The notes under the pieces were generated by a model that had not been told where the DNA came from, did not search any database, and worked only from the letters and a program-made list of their open reading frames with translations. The position numbers were made by a program, and so were the translations under genes. Of a stretch of 64,000 nucleotides of DNA, positions 46,254 to 54,889 are shown one piece after another. Each line of letters starts with the position of its first letter. Position 1 is the first letter of the stretch. This DNA is from Brevibacterium luteolum (lineage in GTDB: Bacteria; Actinomycetota; Actinomycetes; Actinomycetales; Brevibacteriaceae): the NCBI RefSeq assembly GCF_013004595.1, contig NZ_JABEMC010000009.1:1-64000 (forward strand). The letters are read 5' to 3'.

Positions 46254-48499
46254 GAGGTGACCTTTCCTTGCTGGTGGACGGTTTCCGGTCGGGACGTCTC
46301 GGTGGGGGTCGGTGCCAGCCGGGCCGGGTCGAGTTCGGTGCGGCGCAGCAGCTGTGCGTTGAGCGCGACGATAATGGTCGACAGGGACATCAGGATCGCG
46401 CCGACGGCCGGGGAGAGCACGAACCCGATGGGGGCCAGGACTCCGGCGGCCAGCGGGACGGCGAGGACGTTGTAGCCGGTCGCCCATGCCAGGTTCTGGA
46501 TCATCTTGCGGTAGCTGGCCCGGGATAGGTCGATCATCGACAGCACTGCTCGCGGATCGTCGCTGGCCAGTACGACGCCGGCCGATCCCATCGCCACGTC
46601 GGTGCCGGCCCCGATCGCGATGCCGACGTCTGCCCGGGCAAGGGCGGGGGCGTCGTTGACGCCGTCGCCGACCATTGCTACCGACAGTCCCCTGTTCTGC
46701 AGGTCGGTGACGGCGGAGTCCTTGTCCTGCGGGAGGACTTCGGCGAAGACCTCGTCGATGCCGAGGTCGCGCCCGACGGCGTCGGCGACCTGCTGGGCGT
46801 CGCCGGTGATGAGGGCGACCTTCACACCGCGTTCCTGCAGGGCGTGGACTGCGGCCCGGGATTCCGGCCGTACCTGGTCCTCCAGGGCGACCGCGCCGAT
46901 AATGGTCCGGTCCTGCACGATGTGCAGGACGCTGGCGCCGCGCTGGGTCCATTCCGCGACGTCGGCGGCGATCTCGGTCGGGGATTCCAGCCCGTAGTCG
47001 CGCAGCATGTTGGGCCCGCCCACGGTGATCTCGGAACCGTCGACGATGGCGCGGACCCCGCGCCCGGCGGCGGTGGTGAACTCACTGGCCTGCAGACGAG
47101 TCGAGGCCGCTTCCGGGTGTTCGGCTGCCGCTGCGGTGATCGCCCGTGCCACCGGGTGTTCGCTGTTGGCTTCGGTGGCGGCGGCCAGCGCCAACACGCG
47201 GCTTTCACTGATTCCTGACACATGCGCGGTCCCGGTGACGGCGTGCGCGCCCTGCGTGAGAGTGCCCGTCTTGTCGAAGAGCACGATATCGATCGAGCGC
47301 ATCCGCTCCAGCGCGAGCCGGTCCTTGATGAGCAGGCCCGACCGGGCGGCCTTCTCGGTCGAGATGGCGATCACCAGCGGGATCGCCAGTCCGAGTGCGT
47401 GCGGGCAGGCGATGATCAGCACGGTGACGGTGCGGATGACTGCCTGGTCGGGCGCGCCCAGCAGCGTCCAGATGAGCGCAGTGATGATGCCGGCGCCCAG
47501 CGCGAACCAGAACAGCAGCGCTGCGGCACGATCAGCCAGCGCCTGCGCCCGCGACGACGATGCCTGCGCGTCGGCGACCATCCGCTGAATGCCGGCCAGG
47601 GCAGTCTCGCCGCCGGTGGCTTCCACGGTTAGACGCACCGCGTTGTCCGTGGCGACGGTGCCGGCCACGATCTTGTCACCGAGTTCACGCAGGACGGGTT
47701 TGGACTCACCGGTGATCATGGACTCGTCGAACTCGGCGTGCCCGTCGATGATGCGTCCGTCGGCCGGGACCCGGGCCCCGGACCGAACCAGCACCGTGTC
47801 ACCGGTCTGCAGTTCGGCGATCGGGACGGTGATGGTCCCGGACTCGGTGACCTTCTCCGCCTCGTCGGGCAACAGCTCGGCCAGCGCGTCGAGGGCACCG
47901 GATGCCGCACCGAGGGCGCGCATCTCCAGCCAGTGCCCCAGCAGCATGATGGTGACCAGCAGCGCCAGCTCCCACCAGAAGTCGAGCATGAAGTCGCCGA
48001 TGCCCAGGCTGGTGGCCCAGGAGGCGACGAAGGCCACGGTGATGGCCATCGCGATCAGCAGCATCATCCCCGGCTGCCGTGATTTCAGCTCATTGAGCCC
48101 GCCCTTGAGGAAGGGCATGCCGCCGTAGACGTAGATGACGGTGCCCAGCACCGGGGCGATCCAGGCCGAGCCGAAGAACTCGGGCACTTGGTAGCCGAGC
48201 AGGTCGGCGACCATGTGGCTGAAGATGACGACCGGCACCGACAGGATCAGGCTGACCCAGAACCGGTTGCGGAACATCGCGACACTGTGCCCGGCGTGCT
48301 CCCCGTGGCCTGCGTGCGCGTCATGGTCGTGTCCGGCGTGACTGTCGTGGGCGGGTGCCGGGGCTTCGTCAAGGGCGGAGTGGCCGTGGCCCTGCGGCAT
48401 CGCCTGTCCGTGGCTGTCTGCGTCGAGGTGGTCGTGGTGGTGATGGGCGTGGGTGTGATCTGCCGGTTCGGGCTGGTGGTGGTGCTCCGGATTGCTCAT
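46250..48499 (-). CDS. copB: Copper-translocating P-type ATPase (CPH, CopB type)
   Basis: The 749-residue P1B ATPase has a His-rich amino-terminal region (residues 6-71) with no CxxC metal-binding domains, TGES at 263-266, CPH at 365-367 and DKTGT at 409-413. CPH in the sixth helix is typical of CopB-type (class P1B-3) ATPases, which export Cu(II) or Cu(I), or silver. The gene lies between a small HMA protein and DUF305 in one operon reading from a CsoR-type operator. Confidence 0.92.
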   Translation of the reverse strand: MSNPEHHHQPEPADHTHAHHHHDHLDADSHGQAMPQGHGHSALDEAPAPAHDSHAGHDHDAHAGHGEHAGHSVAMFRNRFWVSLILSVPVVIFSHMVADLLGYQVPEFFGSAWIAPVLGTVIYVYGGMPFLKGGLNELKSRQPGMMLLIAMAITVAFVASWATSLGIGDFMLDFWWELALLVTIMLLGHWLEMRALGAASGALDALAELLPDEAEKVTESGTITVPIAELQTGDTVLVRSGARVPADGRIIDGHAEFDESMITGESKPVLRELGDKIVAGTVATDNAVRLTVEATGGETALAGIQRMVADAQASSSRAQALADRAAALLFWFALGAGIITALIWTLLGAPDQAVIRTVTVLIIACPHALGLAIPLVIAISTEKAARSGLLIKDRLALERMRSIDIVLFDKTGTLTQGAHAVTGTAHVSGISESRVLALAAATEANSEHPVARAITAAAAEHPEAASTRLQASEFTTAAGRGVRAIVDGSEITVGGPNMLRDYGLESPTEIAADVAEWTQRGASVLHIVQDRTIIGAVALEDQVRPESRAAVHALQERGVKVALITGDAQQVADAVGRDLGIDEVFAEVLPQDKDSAVTDLQNRGLSVAMVGDGVNDAPALARADVGIAIGAGTDVAMGSAGVVLASDDPRAVLSMIDLSRASYRKMIQNLAWATGYNVLAVPLAAGVLAPIGFVLSPAVGAILMSLSTIIVALNAQLLRRTELDPARLAPTPTETSRPETVHQQGKVTS

Positions 48500-48533
48500 C
48501 GTTGTCCTTCACAGTCAGGGGATGGGTAGCCGA

Positions 48534-48857
48534 TCAGGCTTCTGTTCCGGGGTATCCGGCCGCGGCAAGCGCTGATTGCAGCGCCGCCGTGTCCACCGGT
48601 GCGCTGCTGGTCACCGTGACGGTGGACCGGCCGTGGGCTACCAGCGTGACGTCCACCTGGGCGTTGCGGTCCACCGCGTGTATGGCCTTGGTCACGCGCG
48701 AGGCGCAGCCCTGGCAGGTCAGCCCTTCTACAGCGAGTGTGAGCGTGGAGGCCGGCCCGGCACTGCTGCCAGTTGCGTTTGTAGTGGCGGTGTCGGCTGG
48801 TGCGCAGCAGGCGCAGCCTGCCGATGCGAGGGGCAGCTGACGGGAGGATGCGGTCAT
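48534..48857 (-). CDS. Small heavy-metal-associated (HMA) domain protein
   Basis: The 107-residue protein starts at ATG 48857 after TCAGGAGCACACC. A Cys-containing leader, GCACC (14-18), is followed by a disordered stretch and an HMA ferredoxin-like domain with GLTCQGC (Cys48, Cys51). The HMA usually passes Cu(I) to a P-type ATPase. As the ATPase next door has no HMA domain, this could be its stand-alone partner. First gene of the operon downstream of the CsoR-type site. Confidence 0.85.
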   Translation of the reverse strand: MTASSRQLPLASAGCACCAPADTATTNATGSSAGPASTLTLAVEGLTCQGCASRVTKAIHAVDRNAQVDVTLVAHGRSTVTVTSSAPVDTAALQSALAAAGYPGTEA

Positions 48858-48914
48858 GGTGTGCTCCTGACTTGCGGGCTCGGTGAGGCCGCGCGGGTTT
48901 CGCGCGCCTCCGAC

Positions 48915-48933
48915 TATACCCTGTAGGGGTATA
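48915..48933. promoter_or_regulatory. CsoR-type operator 1
   Basis: TATACCC (48915-48921) and GGGTATA (48927-48933) are perfect complements with a five-base spacer, TGTAG. This is the GC-flanked inverted repeat recognised by CsoR-family repressors. It lies about 60 bp upstream of the HMA/ATPase operon and 18 bp before the end of the kinase gene. Confidence 0.78.
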
Positions 48934-48952
48934 TGAGTAAAGGTGTTCATGC

Positions 48953-50074
48953 TCACGCGGGGCGGGCCTTTCCGGGGGTGCGGGGCAGTTCGATGGTGAA
49001 CTCCGAGCCGTGTCCGGGGCCGGCGGAGGTGGCGGTGAGGGTACCGCTGTGGGCTGCGATGAGGGCGTGGGAGATCGTCAGGCCGATGCCGGAGCCGCCG
49101 TGGTCGCGGTCGCGGGCGGTGTCGCCGCGGTAGAAGCGTTCGAAGATGTGGGTGAGCTGGTCGGCGGTCATGCCGTCGCCGGTGTCGGTGACGCGGATGG
49201 TCACGGTGTCCGTGGTGCCGGTGGTGGTGAGGGAGACGGTTCCCCCGGGTGGGGTGTGGCGCAGCGCGTTCGACAGGAGGTTGTCGAAGACTTGCGCCAG
49301 CCGTTGCCGGTCGGCGATCACGGTGCCGATTCGGGTGTCGGTGGGGATGGTGAGGGTCACGCCCTTGGCTGTGTAGCTCTCCTGGACTGCGGCAGCAGTG
49401 CTGTCGAGCAGGTCGGCGATGGGTACGGGGGCGGGGTCGAGGTCGATGCGGCCTTCCTCAGCGCGGGAGACATCGTCGATGTCTTCGACAAGGCGTGTCA
49501 GGCGTGCCAGCTGTTCGGCCATCACGGCGTGGGTGGTGGGGTTCCACTCGACGACCTGGTCCTGCAGCCCCTCGAGGTAGACGGAGATGACCGAGGCCGG
49601 TGTGCTCATCTCGTGGGCGAGGTCGGACAGGATGCGTTGCCGCGTCTCCTCGGTGCGGGTCAGCTGGTCGGCCATCGTGTTGAACGCTCGGGCCAGGGAG
49701 TCGAGTTCGACGCCGGCGCCGACCACCGGGACGCGCACATTGTAGTTGCCGCGGGCGACTTCGGCTGCCCCAGCGGTGAGCTGTTCCAGCGGGGTGCGGA
49801 TCGTGCGGGAGAGCAGGAAGCTGGCCAGGAGCGCGCAGGCCAGACCGGTGCCCAATGCCACCGCCAGGGTGATCAGGTTCGCGTCGCGGTAGGCCTGCTC
49901 GACATGGAACAGTTCCGAGGATCCCCCCGGGATGCCGGCCATTTCCAGGTGTTCGTGGAACAGCGGGGGCCCGGCCAGGGTGGCGACTGCCACCGCTCCG
50001 AGCAGGCTTGCCGCCACCACGATCAGCTGCGTGGCGAACAGGCGGGTGGCCAGGCCGGAGTTGCGCAGCCTCAT
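48953..50074 (-). CDS. Membrane sensor histidine kinase (CopS-like)
   Basis: The 373-residue kinase has two membrane helices (about 12-34 and 67-90) with a 32-residue extracytoplasmic loop, a HAMP domain (about 90-142), a H-box with HEMSTP (His154) in place of HELRTP, and an ATPase domain (N, G1 and G2 boxes through DTGDGM and GGSGIGL). The loop has two His and one Met, so copper sensing is plausible but not proven. It overlaps the response regulator by 4 bases. Confidence 0.85.
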   Translation of the reverse strand: MRLRNSGLATRLFATQLIVVAASLLGAVAVATLAGPPLFHEHLEMAGIPGGSSELFHVEQAYRDANLITLAVALGTGLACALLASFLLSRTIRTPLEQLTAGAAEVARGNYNVRVPVVGAGVELDSLARAFNTMADQLTRTEETRQRILSDLAHEMSTPASVISVYLEGLQDQVVEWNPTTHAVMAEQLARLTRLVEDIDDVSRAEEGRIDLDPAPVPIADLLDSTAAAVQESYTAKGVTLTIPTDTRIGTVIADRQRLAQVFDNLLSNALRHTPPGGTVSLTTTGTTDTVTIRVTDTGDGMTADQLTHIFERFYRGDTARDRDHGGSGIGLTISHALIAAHSGTLTATSAGPGHGSEFTIELPRTPGKARPA

Positions 50075-50784
50075 CGGAGCACCATGCGATAGCCGACGCC
50101 GCGGACGGTCTCGACGAGGCCGCCACCGTCGGGCTCTTCACCGAGCTTGCGCCGCAGGTGGCCGATGTGGACGTCGACGATCCGTTCATCGCCGACCCAG
50201 GATGTGTCCCAGACGGCGTCGATGAGCTGCCGGCGGGAGAGCACGCGGTTGGGTGCTGCAGACAAGGCGACCAGCAGGTCGAACTCGGTGCGCGTCAGGG
50301 GAAGCACCGCATCGTCGCGGCGGACCTCATGGCCGGCGAGGTCGATGGTGAGGTCGCCGACGACGCGGACGGAGTCCTGGGGTGGGATTCCGGTGCGGGG
50401 ACGCCTGAGCACGGCATGGACCCGGGCGACCAGTTCCCGGACGCTGAAGGGCTTGGTGATGTAGTCATCAGCACCGGCGGCAAGGCCCATGAGCTTGTCG
50501 TTCTCACCACCGCGGGCGGTCAGGATCAGCACGTAGCACTCCGACATCGCCCGCACGCGACGGCAGACCTCGATGCCGTCCAGCCCGGGCAGTCCGAGGT
50601 CGAGGATCAGCACGTCAGGCTCCTCGGCCCTGACGCTGTCGAGCGCCTGGACTCCGGTGTGTGCCTGCTCAACGTGGAAGCCGTCTCGACTCAGATAGGT
50701 CGCCACCATCTGCGCCAGAGGCTTTTCATCCTCGGCAACGACGATGCGCCCGCCAGAGTGGTGGTCGGTTCGTTCAGCCCGCAT
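50071..50784 (-). CDS. OmpR-family response regulator (CopR-like)
   Basis: Started at ATG 50784, the protein is 237 residues. The receiver domain has acidic residues DE near 19-20, phosphoacceptor Asp62 and Lys in TKPFS; the winged-helix DNA-binding domain follows (about 140-237, ending VRGVGYRM). It is translated with the kinase. A box 57-76 bp upstream (50841-50860) suggests autoregulation. The tandem 11-bp boxes suit dimeric OmpR binding. Confidence 0.88.
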   Translation of the reverse strand: MRAERTDHHSGGRIVVAEDEKPLAQMVATYLSRDGFHVEQAHTGVQALDSVRAEEPDVLILDLGLPGLDGIEVCRRVRAMSECYVLILTARGGENDKLMGLAAGADDYITKPFSVRELVARVHAVLRRPRTGIPPQDSVRVVGDLTIDLAGHEVRRDDAVLPLTRTEFDLLVALSAAPNRVLSRRQLIDAVWDTSWVGDERIVDVHIGHLRRKLGEEPDGGGLVETVRGVGYRMVLR

Positions 50785-50840
50785 GTACCCAGTCTGCCCC
50801 CAGTGCTGGCGGCGCACAGCCCTCAGCGCCCGCTGCGGCC

Positions 50841-50860
50841 GAATCTTCGTCAAACCTTCA
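50841..50860 (-). promoter_or_regulatory. CopR-type box B, upstream of the response regulator
   Basis: On the minus strand TGAAGGTTT-N2-CGAAGATTC repeats with an 11-bp period. It overlaps the last codon and stop of the CDF gene and lies 57 bp before the response-regulator start. Confidence 0.72.
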
Positions 50861-51790
50861 AACGCTCGAGCCTGTCCCGCGCTCGGACTGTCGGGTGATG
50901 TCGATGCTCGTGGCGGTCTCGGCCGGGCAGGTGCGCTCGATCTGCAGCGTAGAGAAGTAGGTGCCGAACCGGTCGGTGAGCAGGTCGGTCGCCTGTTCCA
51001 GCACGGCCTCATGCTGGGACGGGTTGACCACGTGCAGGTGCGCGGAGAAGACGGTGCGCCCCGAGGTGATGGTCCAGGCGTGCACGTGGTGGACGTCCTC
51101 AACCCCGTCGATCTCCTCCAGCGCGGCGATCGCCGCCGGCAGGTCGAGGTGCTCGGGGGTGCCCTGGAGCAGGATTCTTAAGGCCGACCGGATGATGGTC
51201 CACGACGCCCACAGCAGCACCACGCCGAACACCATGCCCAGCAGCGGGTCGATCGCGAGGAAGCCTGTCAGTCGGATGACCACCGCGGAGATGATGATGA
51301 TGATGCTGCCGACGAAGGTCTGCAGGATGTGCCAGAACGCGCCCTTGATGTTCAGGTTCGTCTTCTGCCGTCGGTAAAGCAACCAGAACGCGATGAGCTC
51401 GGTGACAATGCCACCGGCGGCCACCCAGAGCATCACCGTGGTGGGCAGCTCGATCGGATCGGCCAGCCGCATGGCACCCATGTAGAACACGTAGACGGCC
51501 ATCAAGGCGAGGAAGAGTCCGTTGAACAGGGCCCCGATGATCTCCGCGCGGGCCCACCCAAAAGTCTCCTGCGCAGTGGCGGGGCGTTGGCTCAGACGCT
51601 GAGCGACCAGCGCGATCAGCACCCCGCCGACAGCCGAGAACGTGTGGAAGGCATCGGAGACCACCGCAACCGACCCGGACCACAGCCCGATGACCAACTC
51701 GATGACGAAATACACTCCCGTCAACCACCCGGAGATCCGGAGGGCTTTGCGGTCTCCGTCGACCGGCAGATGTCCGCTGTGTTCGCTCAT
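50858..51790 (-). CDS. CDF-family transporter with an altered metal site
   Basis: The 310-residue protein has six membrane helices and a carboxyl cytoplasmic domain with the metal-binding VHHVHAW pattern. Aligned by eye with ZitB-like proteins, TM2 reads DAFHTFSA (His49, then Ala53 where Asp is usual) and TM5 reads WHILQT (His154, then Thr158 where Asp is usual). So both aspartates of the tetrahedral transport site are missing. Close by are copper genes, and a CopR-type box is upstream, so the metal may be something other than zinc, or the protein is non-transporting. Confidence 0.85.
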   Translation of the reverse strand: MSEHSGHLPVDGDRKALRISGWLTGVYFVIELVIGLWSGSVAVVSDAFHTFSAVGGVLIALVAQRLSQRPATAQETFGWARAEIIGALFNGLFLALMAVYVFYMGAMRLADPIELPTTVMLWVAAGGIVTELIAFWLLYRRQKTNLNIKGAFWHILQTFVGSIIIIISAVVIRLTGFLAIDPLLGMVFGVVLLWASWTIIRSALRILLQGTPEHLDLPAAIAALEEIDGVEDVHHVHAWTITSGRTVFSAHLHVVNPSQHEAVLEQATDLLTDRFGTYFSTLQIERTCPAETATSIDITRQSERGTGSSV

Positions 51791-51908
51791 CCTGGCCTCC
51801 TAGTTGACCTGTCAGGGAAATGAACTTCCGGGGACAGCACACGGCGCCGTCGAGCCACGCGCTGATTCGAATGTAACCCGCCTCACCTCCACGAGGCTGT
51901 CACCAGGG

Positions 51909-51928
51909 CAATCTTCGCCAAATCTTCA
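51909..51928 (-). promoter_or_regulatory. CopR-type box C, between the CDF and TlpA genes
   Basis: On the minus strand TGAAGATTT-N2-CGAAGATTG repeats with an 11-bp period, the best copy of the three. It is 119 bp before the CDF start and 79 bp before the TlpA start, so it may serve both divergent promoters. Confidence 0.75.
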
Positions 51929-52006
51929 AGAATCCTGGTCCCTTCACCCGTGGCGATCCCGCCAGAATGGAGGGAGTCGTTTCCTGCGAGTTGAAGAAGA
52001 AGAAGG

Positions 52007-52621
52007 ATGCTCTCACCTCTGTCACGTCGTTCGATGATCCGCCGGTCAGGCTCGTTGACCGTCCTCCTCGCACTTGGTCTGGCCGGGTGCGGCGCCAATA
52101 CCGACGAGCTGGCCGACCAGGTGCCGGAGGTCAATGAGCAGGGCTACATCTCCGGGGCCGGCGTCATCACCCAGCTGCCCCTCGGCGAGCGGGGGGAGCC
52201 GATCAAGTTGGCCGGTGAGTACACCGACGGCACCGCCTTCGACCTCGCCGACTGGCGCGGGGCCCCGGCGGTGCTCAACCTGTGGTACGCCGCCTGCCCC
52301 CCGTGCCGCAAGGAAGCCCCGGCGCTGCAGGCCAACTACGAGCGGTACCAAGAAAACGGCGTGAAGTTCTTGGGCATCAATGTCCGCGACGAGGCGCCGG
52401 CCGCCGACGCGTTCGCCAGGACCTTCGATCTGACGTTTCCCTCCATGCTGGATAAGGACGGCCTCGGCGTCGCCGCGCTCGGTTCGGTGCTGCCCCCGCA
52501 GGCGGTCCCGTCCACCGTTGTCCTGGACTCCCAGGGCCGGGCGGCAGCCCGGGTGATGGGAGCCGTGGACGAGTCCACCCTCAAAGCGTTGATCGGTGAC
52601 GTGTTGGAGGAACCGGCGTGA
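52007..52621 (+). CDS. TlpA/ResA-like thioredoxin lipoprotein
   Basis: The 204-residue protein has lipobox LAGC (Cys28) and a TlpA domain with ACPPC (Cys97, Cys100) and cis-Pro AVPSTVV (about 170). It should reduce disulfides of exported copper or haem-related proteins. CcdA, encoded next, supplies its electrons. The GTG start of ccdA overlaps its stop codon. Confidence 0.9.
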   Translation: MLSPLSRRSMIRRSGSLTVLLALGLAGCGANTDELADQVPEVNEQGYISGAGVITQLPLGERGEPIKLAGEYTDGTAFDLADWRGAPAVLNLWYAACPPCRKEAPALQANYERYQENGVKFLGINVRDEAPAADAFARTFDLTFPSMLDKDGLGVAALGSVLPPQAVPSTVVLDSQGRAAARVMGAVDESTLKALIGDVLEEPA

Positions 52622-53397
52622 TGCTGCTGGCCTCCATCGGGGAGACCTTCTCACAGACTGCGTTGTCCGGTCCGATGCTGCTGGCGATCCCGGTGGCGAT
52701 CCTCGCCGGGGCGGTCTCGTTCTTCTCCCCGTGCGTCCTGCCGCTGGTCCCCGGCTACGTCGGCTACGTCACCGGGTTGGGTGCCGCCGCGCTGACTGAC
52801 CGGAAGATCAGCCGGGTCGTCATCGGGGTCTCCCTGTTCATTGTCGGCTTCGCCGCCGTCTTCGTGTCGATGGGCCTGGCGTTCAGCCTCGCCGGTGTCT
52901 TGCTCAGCCAGTGGGCCGATGTCCTCAACCGCGTGATGGGCGTCGTCGTCATCATCGCCGGCATCGTGTTCATGGGCGGCATCGGCATGTTCCAACGCAC
53001 CGCCCGGATCAGCAAGCGTCCACCCGCCGGCCTCTGGGGCGCCCCCGCCCTGGGCGCCACCTTCGCCCTCAGCTGGGCACCGTGCATGGGCCCCACATTG
53101 GCGGCGGTGCTGGCACTGTCGACCAGCTTCGGGGCGACCGGCGCCGACGGCATCTGGCGGGGTGCCCTGCTGACATTGATGTACTGCCTCGGACTGGGAG
53201 TGCCGTTCATCGTCGTGGCCGTGCTCATCGTCAAGGGCACCGGCAGGCTGCAGTGGGCCAGAGACCACCACCTCCTGATCAGCAGGATCGGCGGCGCGAT
53301 GCTCATCATCATCGGCGTGCTGCTCGTCAGCGGCGTCTGGACCCAGTGGGTCAACAGCCTGCAAGGCATGATCGGCGGCTTCGAGACCATCATCTGA
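52618..53397 (+). CDS. ccdA: CcdA thiol-disulfide interchange membrane protein
   Basis: The 259-residue protein has six membrane helices with the two essential cysteines, in SPCVLPL (Cys39) and APCMGPT (about 155). CcdA passes electrons from cytoplasmic thioredoxin to outer-face TlpA/ResA proteins. The start codon is GTG at 52618 (ATG at 52621 also possible), overlapping the tlpA stop. Confidence 0.92.
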   Translation: MMLLASIGETFSQTALSGPMLLAIPVAILAGAVSFFSPCVLPLVPGYVGYVTGLGAAALTDRKISRVVIGVSLFIVGFAAVFVSMGLAFSLAGVLLSQWADVLNRVMGVVVIIAGIVFMGGIGMFQRTARISKRPPAGLWGAPALGATFALSWAPCMGPTLAAVLALSTSFGATGADGIWRGALLTLMYCLGLGVPFIVVAVLIVKGTGRLQWARDHHLLISRIGGAMLIIIGVLLVSGVWTQWVNSLQGMIGGFETII

Positions 53398-53486
53398 CAC
53401 CCCCTGACCACTCAGCGAGACCACCCCCGCGCAGCCGTCACTGCTGTGCATGCTGACCCTCGGGCACCCGCCCGAACGACAAGGAG

Positions 53487-54068
53487 ATGAAAGTGAAACG
53501 GACAGCAATCATGACAGCCGCTCTCTCGCTGGTGCTGGCAGGATGCGCCCCGGCAGCAGACTCCCAACCAGCACCCGGCGCCGGCTCGCAGGCGGAGCTC
53601 CTTGCCACTTTCGATCTCGAAAGCATGGATGCCGTCGAGATCATCGATCATCTGGACCAGCTCGAAATCGCCGACAGGCCAGCAGATCTGATCGCATCGG
53701 TCTATCCCGATGAGCTGGTGCTGACCGACAACAGGCAGGAAGTGACCCTGGACCTGCCGCAGAACCTGTCCTACCTGTCGATCGCCCCCTACGTCGAGCA
53801 GACACACGACTGCTTCTACCACAGCCTGACCACCTGCCAGGGCGAGCTCAGCAACGAAACCATCGACGTCCAAATCACCGACAGCACCACCGGTGAAACC
53901 GTGGTCGATGAACAGATCACCACCTTCGACAACGGGTTCGTCGGCTTCTGGGTGCCCAGCGACATCAACGGCACCATCGAGATCAGCCATGACGGCCGGA
54001 CGGGCACCTCGGACTTCACCACCACTGACGACGGTGCCACCTGCATCACCGACCTGCAGCTCGCATGA
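53487..54068 (+). CDS. cueP: CueP copper-binding lipoprotein
   Basis: The 193-residue protein has lipobox LAGC (Cys20). The CueP sequence is clear: DAVEIIDHLDQLE (48-60), SVYPDELVLTD, the metal motif HDCFYHSLTTCQG with Cys109, His112 and Cys117, and a final Cys in TCITDL. In Salmonella CueP holds copper outside the cytoplasmic membrane and supplies superoxide dismutase. Third gene of the tlpA-ccdA-cueP set. Its last 20 bases occur again inverted after the stop. Confidence 0.9.
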   Translation: MKVKRTAIMTAALSLVLAGCAPAADSQPAPGAGSQAELLATFDLESMDAVEIIDHLDQLEIADRPADLIASVYPDELVLTDNRQEVTLDLPQNLSYLSIAPYVEQTHDCFYHSLTTCQGELSNETIDVQITDSTTGETVVDEQITTFDNGFVGFWVPSDINGTIEISHDGRTGTSDFTTTDDGATCITDLQLA

Positions 54069-54119
54069 CATCCGGTGAGCGAACGCGATTCCAGCAGACC
54101 CGGATGTCATGCGAGCTGC
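54056..54119. terminator. Long inverted repeat after cueP
   Basis: The 20 bases at 54056-54075, covering the last codons and stop of cueP, are perfectly complementary to 54100-54119, with a 24-base loop. It lies between convergent cueP and the GDSL gene and should stop transcription from both sides. The perfect copying of coding sequence suggests a recent inverted duplication. Confidence 0.7.
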
Positions 54120-54122
54120 CCA

Positions 54123-54734
54123 TTATGAGGCAGAAGCAGTGAGCTGATCGGCGAGCTGTTCCCAGATTGCATCAGCCCACAGGGCGTGGCCCGTCGCGTT
54201 GGGGTGAAAGTAGTCGCCCGAGAACGTCGCCAGATACTCGCGAAGCGACAGTGCTTTGGTTGCAGTATCAATGTCAGCAATGGCGTGACCGTGCAGGCTG
54301 GCTGCTTGTCGTATCGCGTGGTTCGCTCTAATTGCGCGGCGGTCGTATGGCCAGTGCAGGAAATTCGGCACCAGACCCATCACCGCTCCCTGGGGCAGTT
54401 TCGAAGCGACCGCTGTCATATCACGTGCGAAGTCGTCAGTCTTGAAAGCTGGTGCCCAGGCCACATCGTTGCTACCGATCACGCAGGTCACGAAATCCGG
54501 TGCCGTGACCTCAGCAAGCTTTGGTAGCTGCGCGTCCAGTACATTCTTGGCTCTTGCCCCATAGGTCGATAGATTCACGACCCGGACTGTCTCACCGGTG
54601 ACCTCCGCAAGTCGTTTGGCGATCACGCCGACATAGCCTCGGGCGGGGTCATCCACTCCGACGCCAACGCCTGCCGAGTCGCCAAGTGCCACATAGGTCA
54701 GCGTGCCTTCTTGGGGTTGTGCCCAATGCATCAT
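54123..54734 (-). CDS. SGNH/GDSL hydrolase
   Basis: Started at ATG 54734 the protein is 203 residues. The family blocks are present: ALGDSAGVG (block I with catalytic Ser), GSNDV (block III) and DYFHPN (block V with Asp and His). No signal peptide when started here; a 27-residue upstream extension in the same frame would cover the CsoR-type site and is unlikely. Less GC-rich than neighbours, with several T/A-ending codons, which suggests a different origin. Esterase or lipase substrate unknown. Confidence 0.8.
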   Translation of the reverse strand: MMHWAQPQEGTLTYVALGDSAGVGVGVDDPARGYVGVIAKRLAEVTGETVRVVNLSTYGARAKNVLDAQLPKLAEVTAPDFVTCVIGSNDVAWAPAFKTDDFARDMTAVASKLPQGAVMGLVPNFLHWPYDRRAIRANHAIRQAASLHGHAIADIDTATKALSLREYLATFSGDYFHPNATGHALWADAIWEQLADQLTASAS

Positions 54735-54786
54735 GTGGTTGCGTGATTGTGCGCGGCCGCGCCGTAATGCGATACCCACGCGGCCA

Positions 54787-54806
54787 ATATACCCCAGACG
54801 GTATAT
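54787..54806. promoter_or_regulatory. CsoR-type operator 2
   Basis: ATATACC (54787-54793) and GGTATAT (54800-54806) form a perfect inverted repeat with a six-base spacer, 53 bp before the GDSL gene. It is of the same kind as 48915-48933. Confidence 0.62.
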
Positions 54807-54889
54807 GCGAAGCACCCACTAGTGCTAAGGGCTCAAAAAGAGCGGAGGTTCGGAGTGTCAAAAAGGGTATGCGCCGCTCGACATGTTTT

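Noticed and set aside
48953..50784. Reading of the two-component genes as a general MprAB-type stress system
   Set aside because: Boxes upstream and the surrounding genes point to copper, although the sensor domain alone would allow either.
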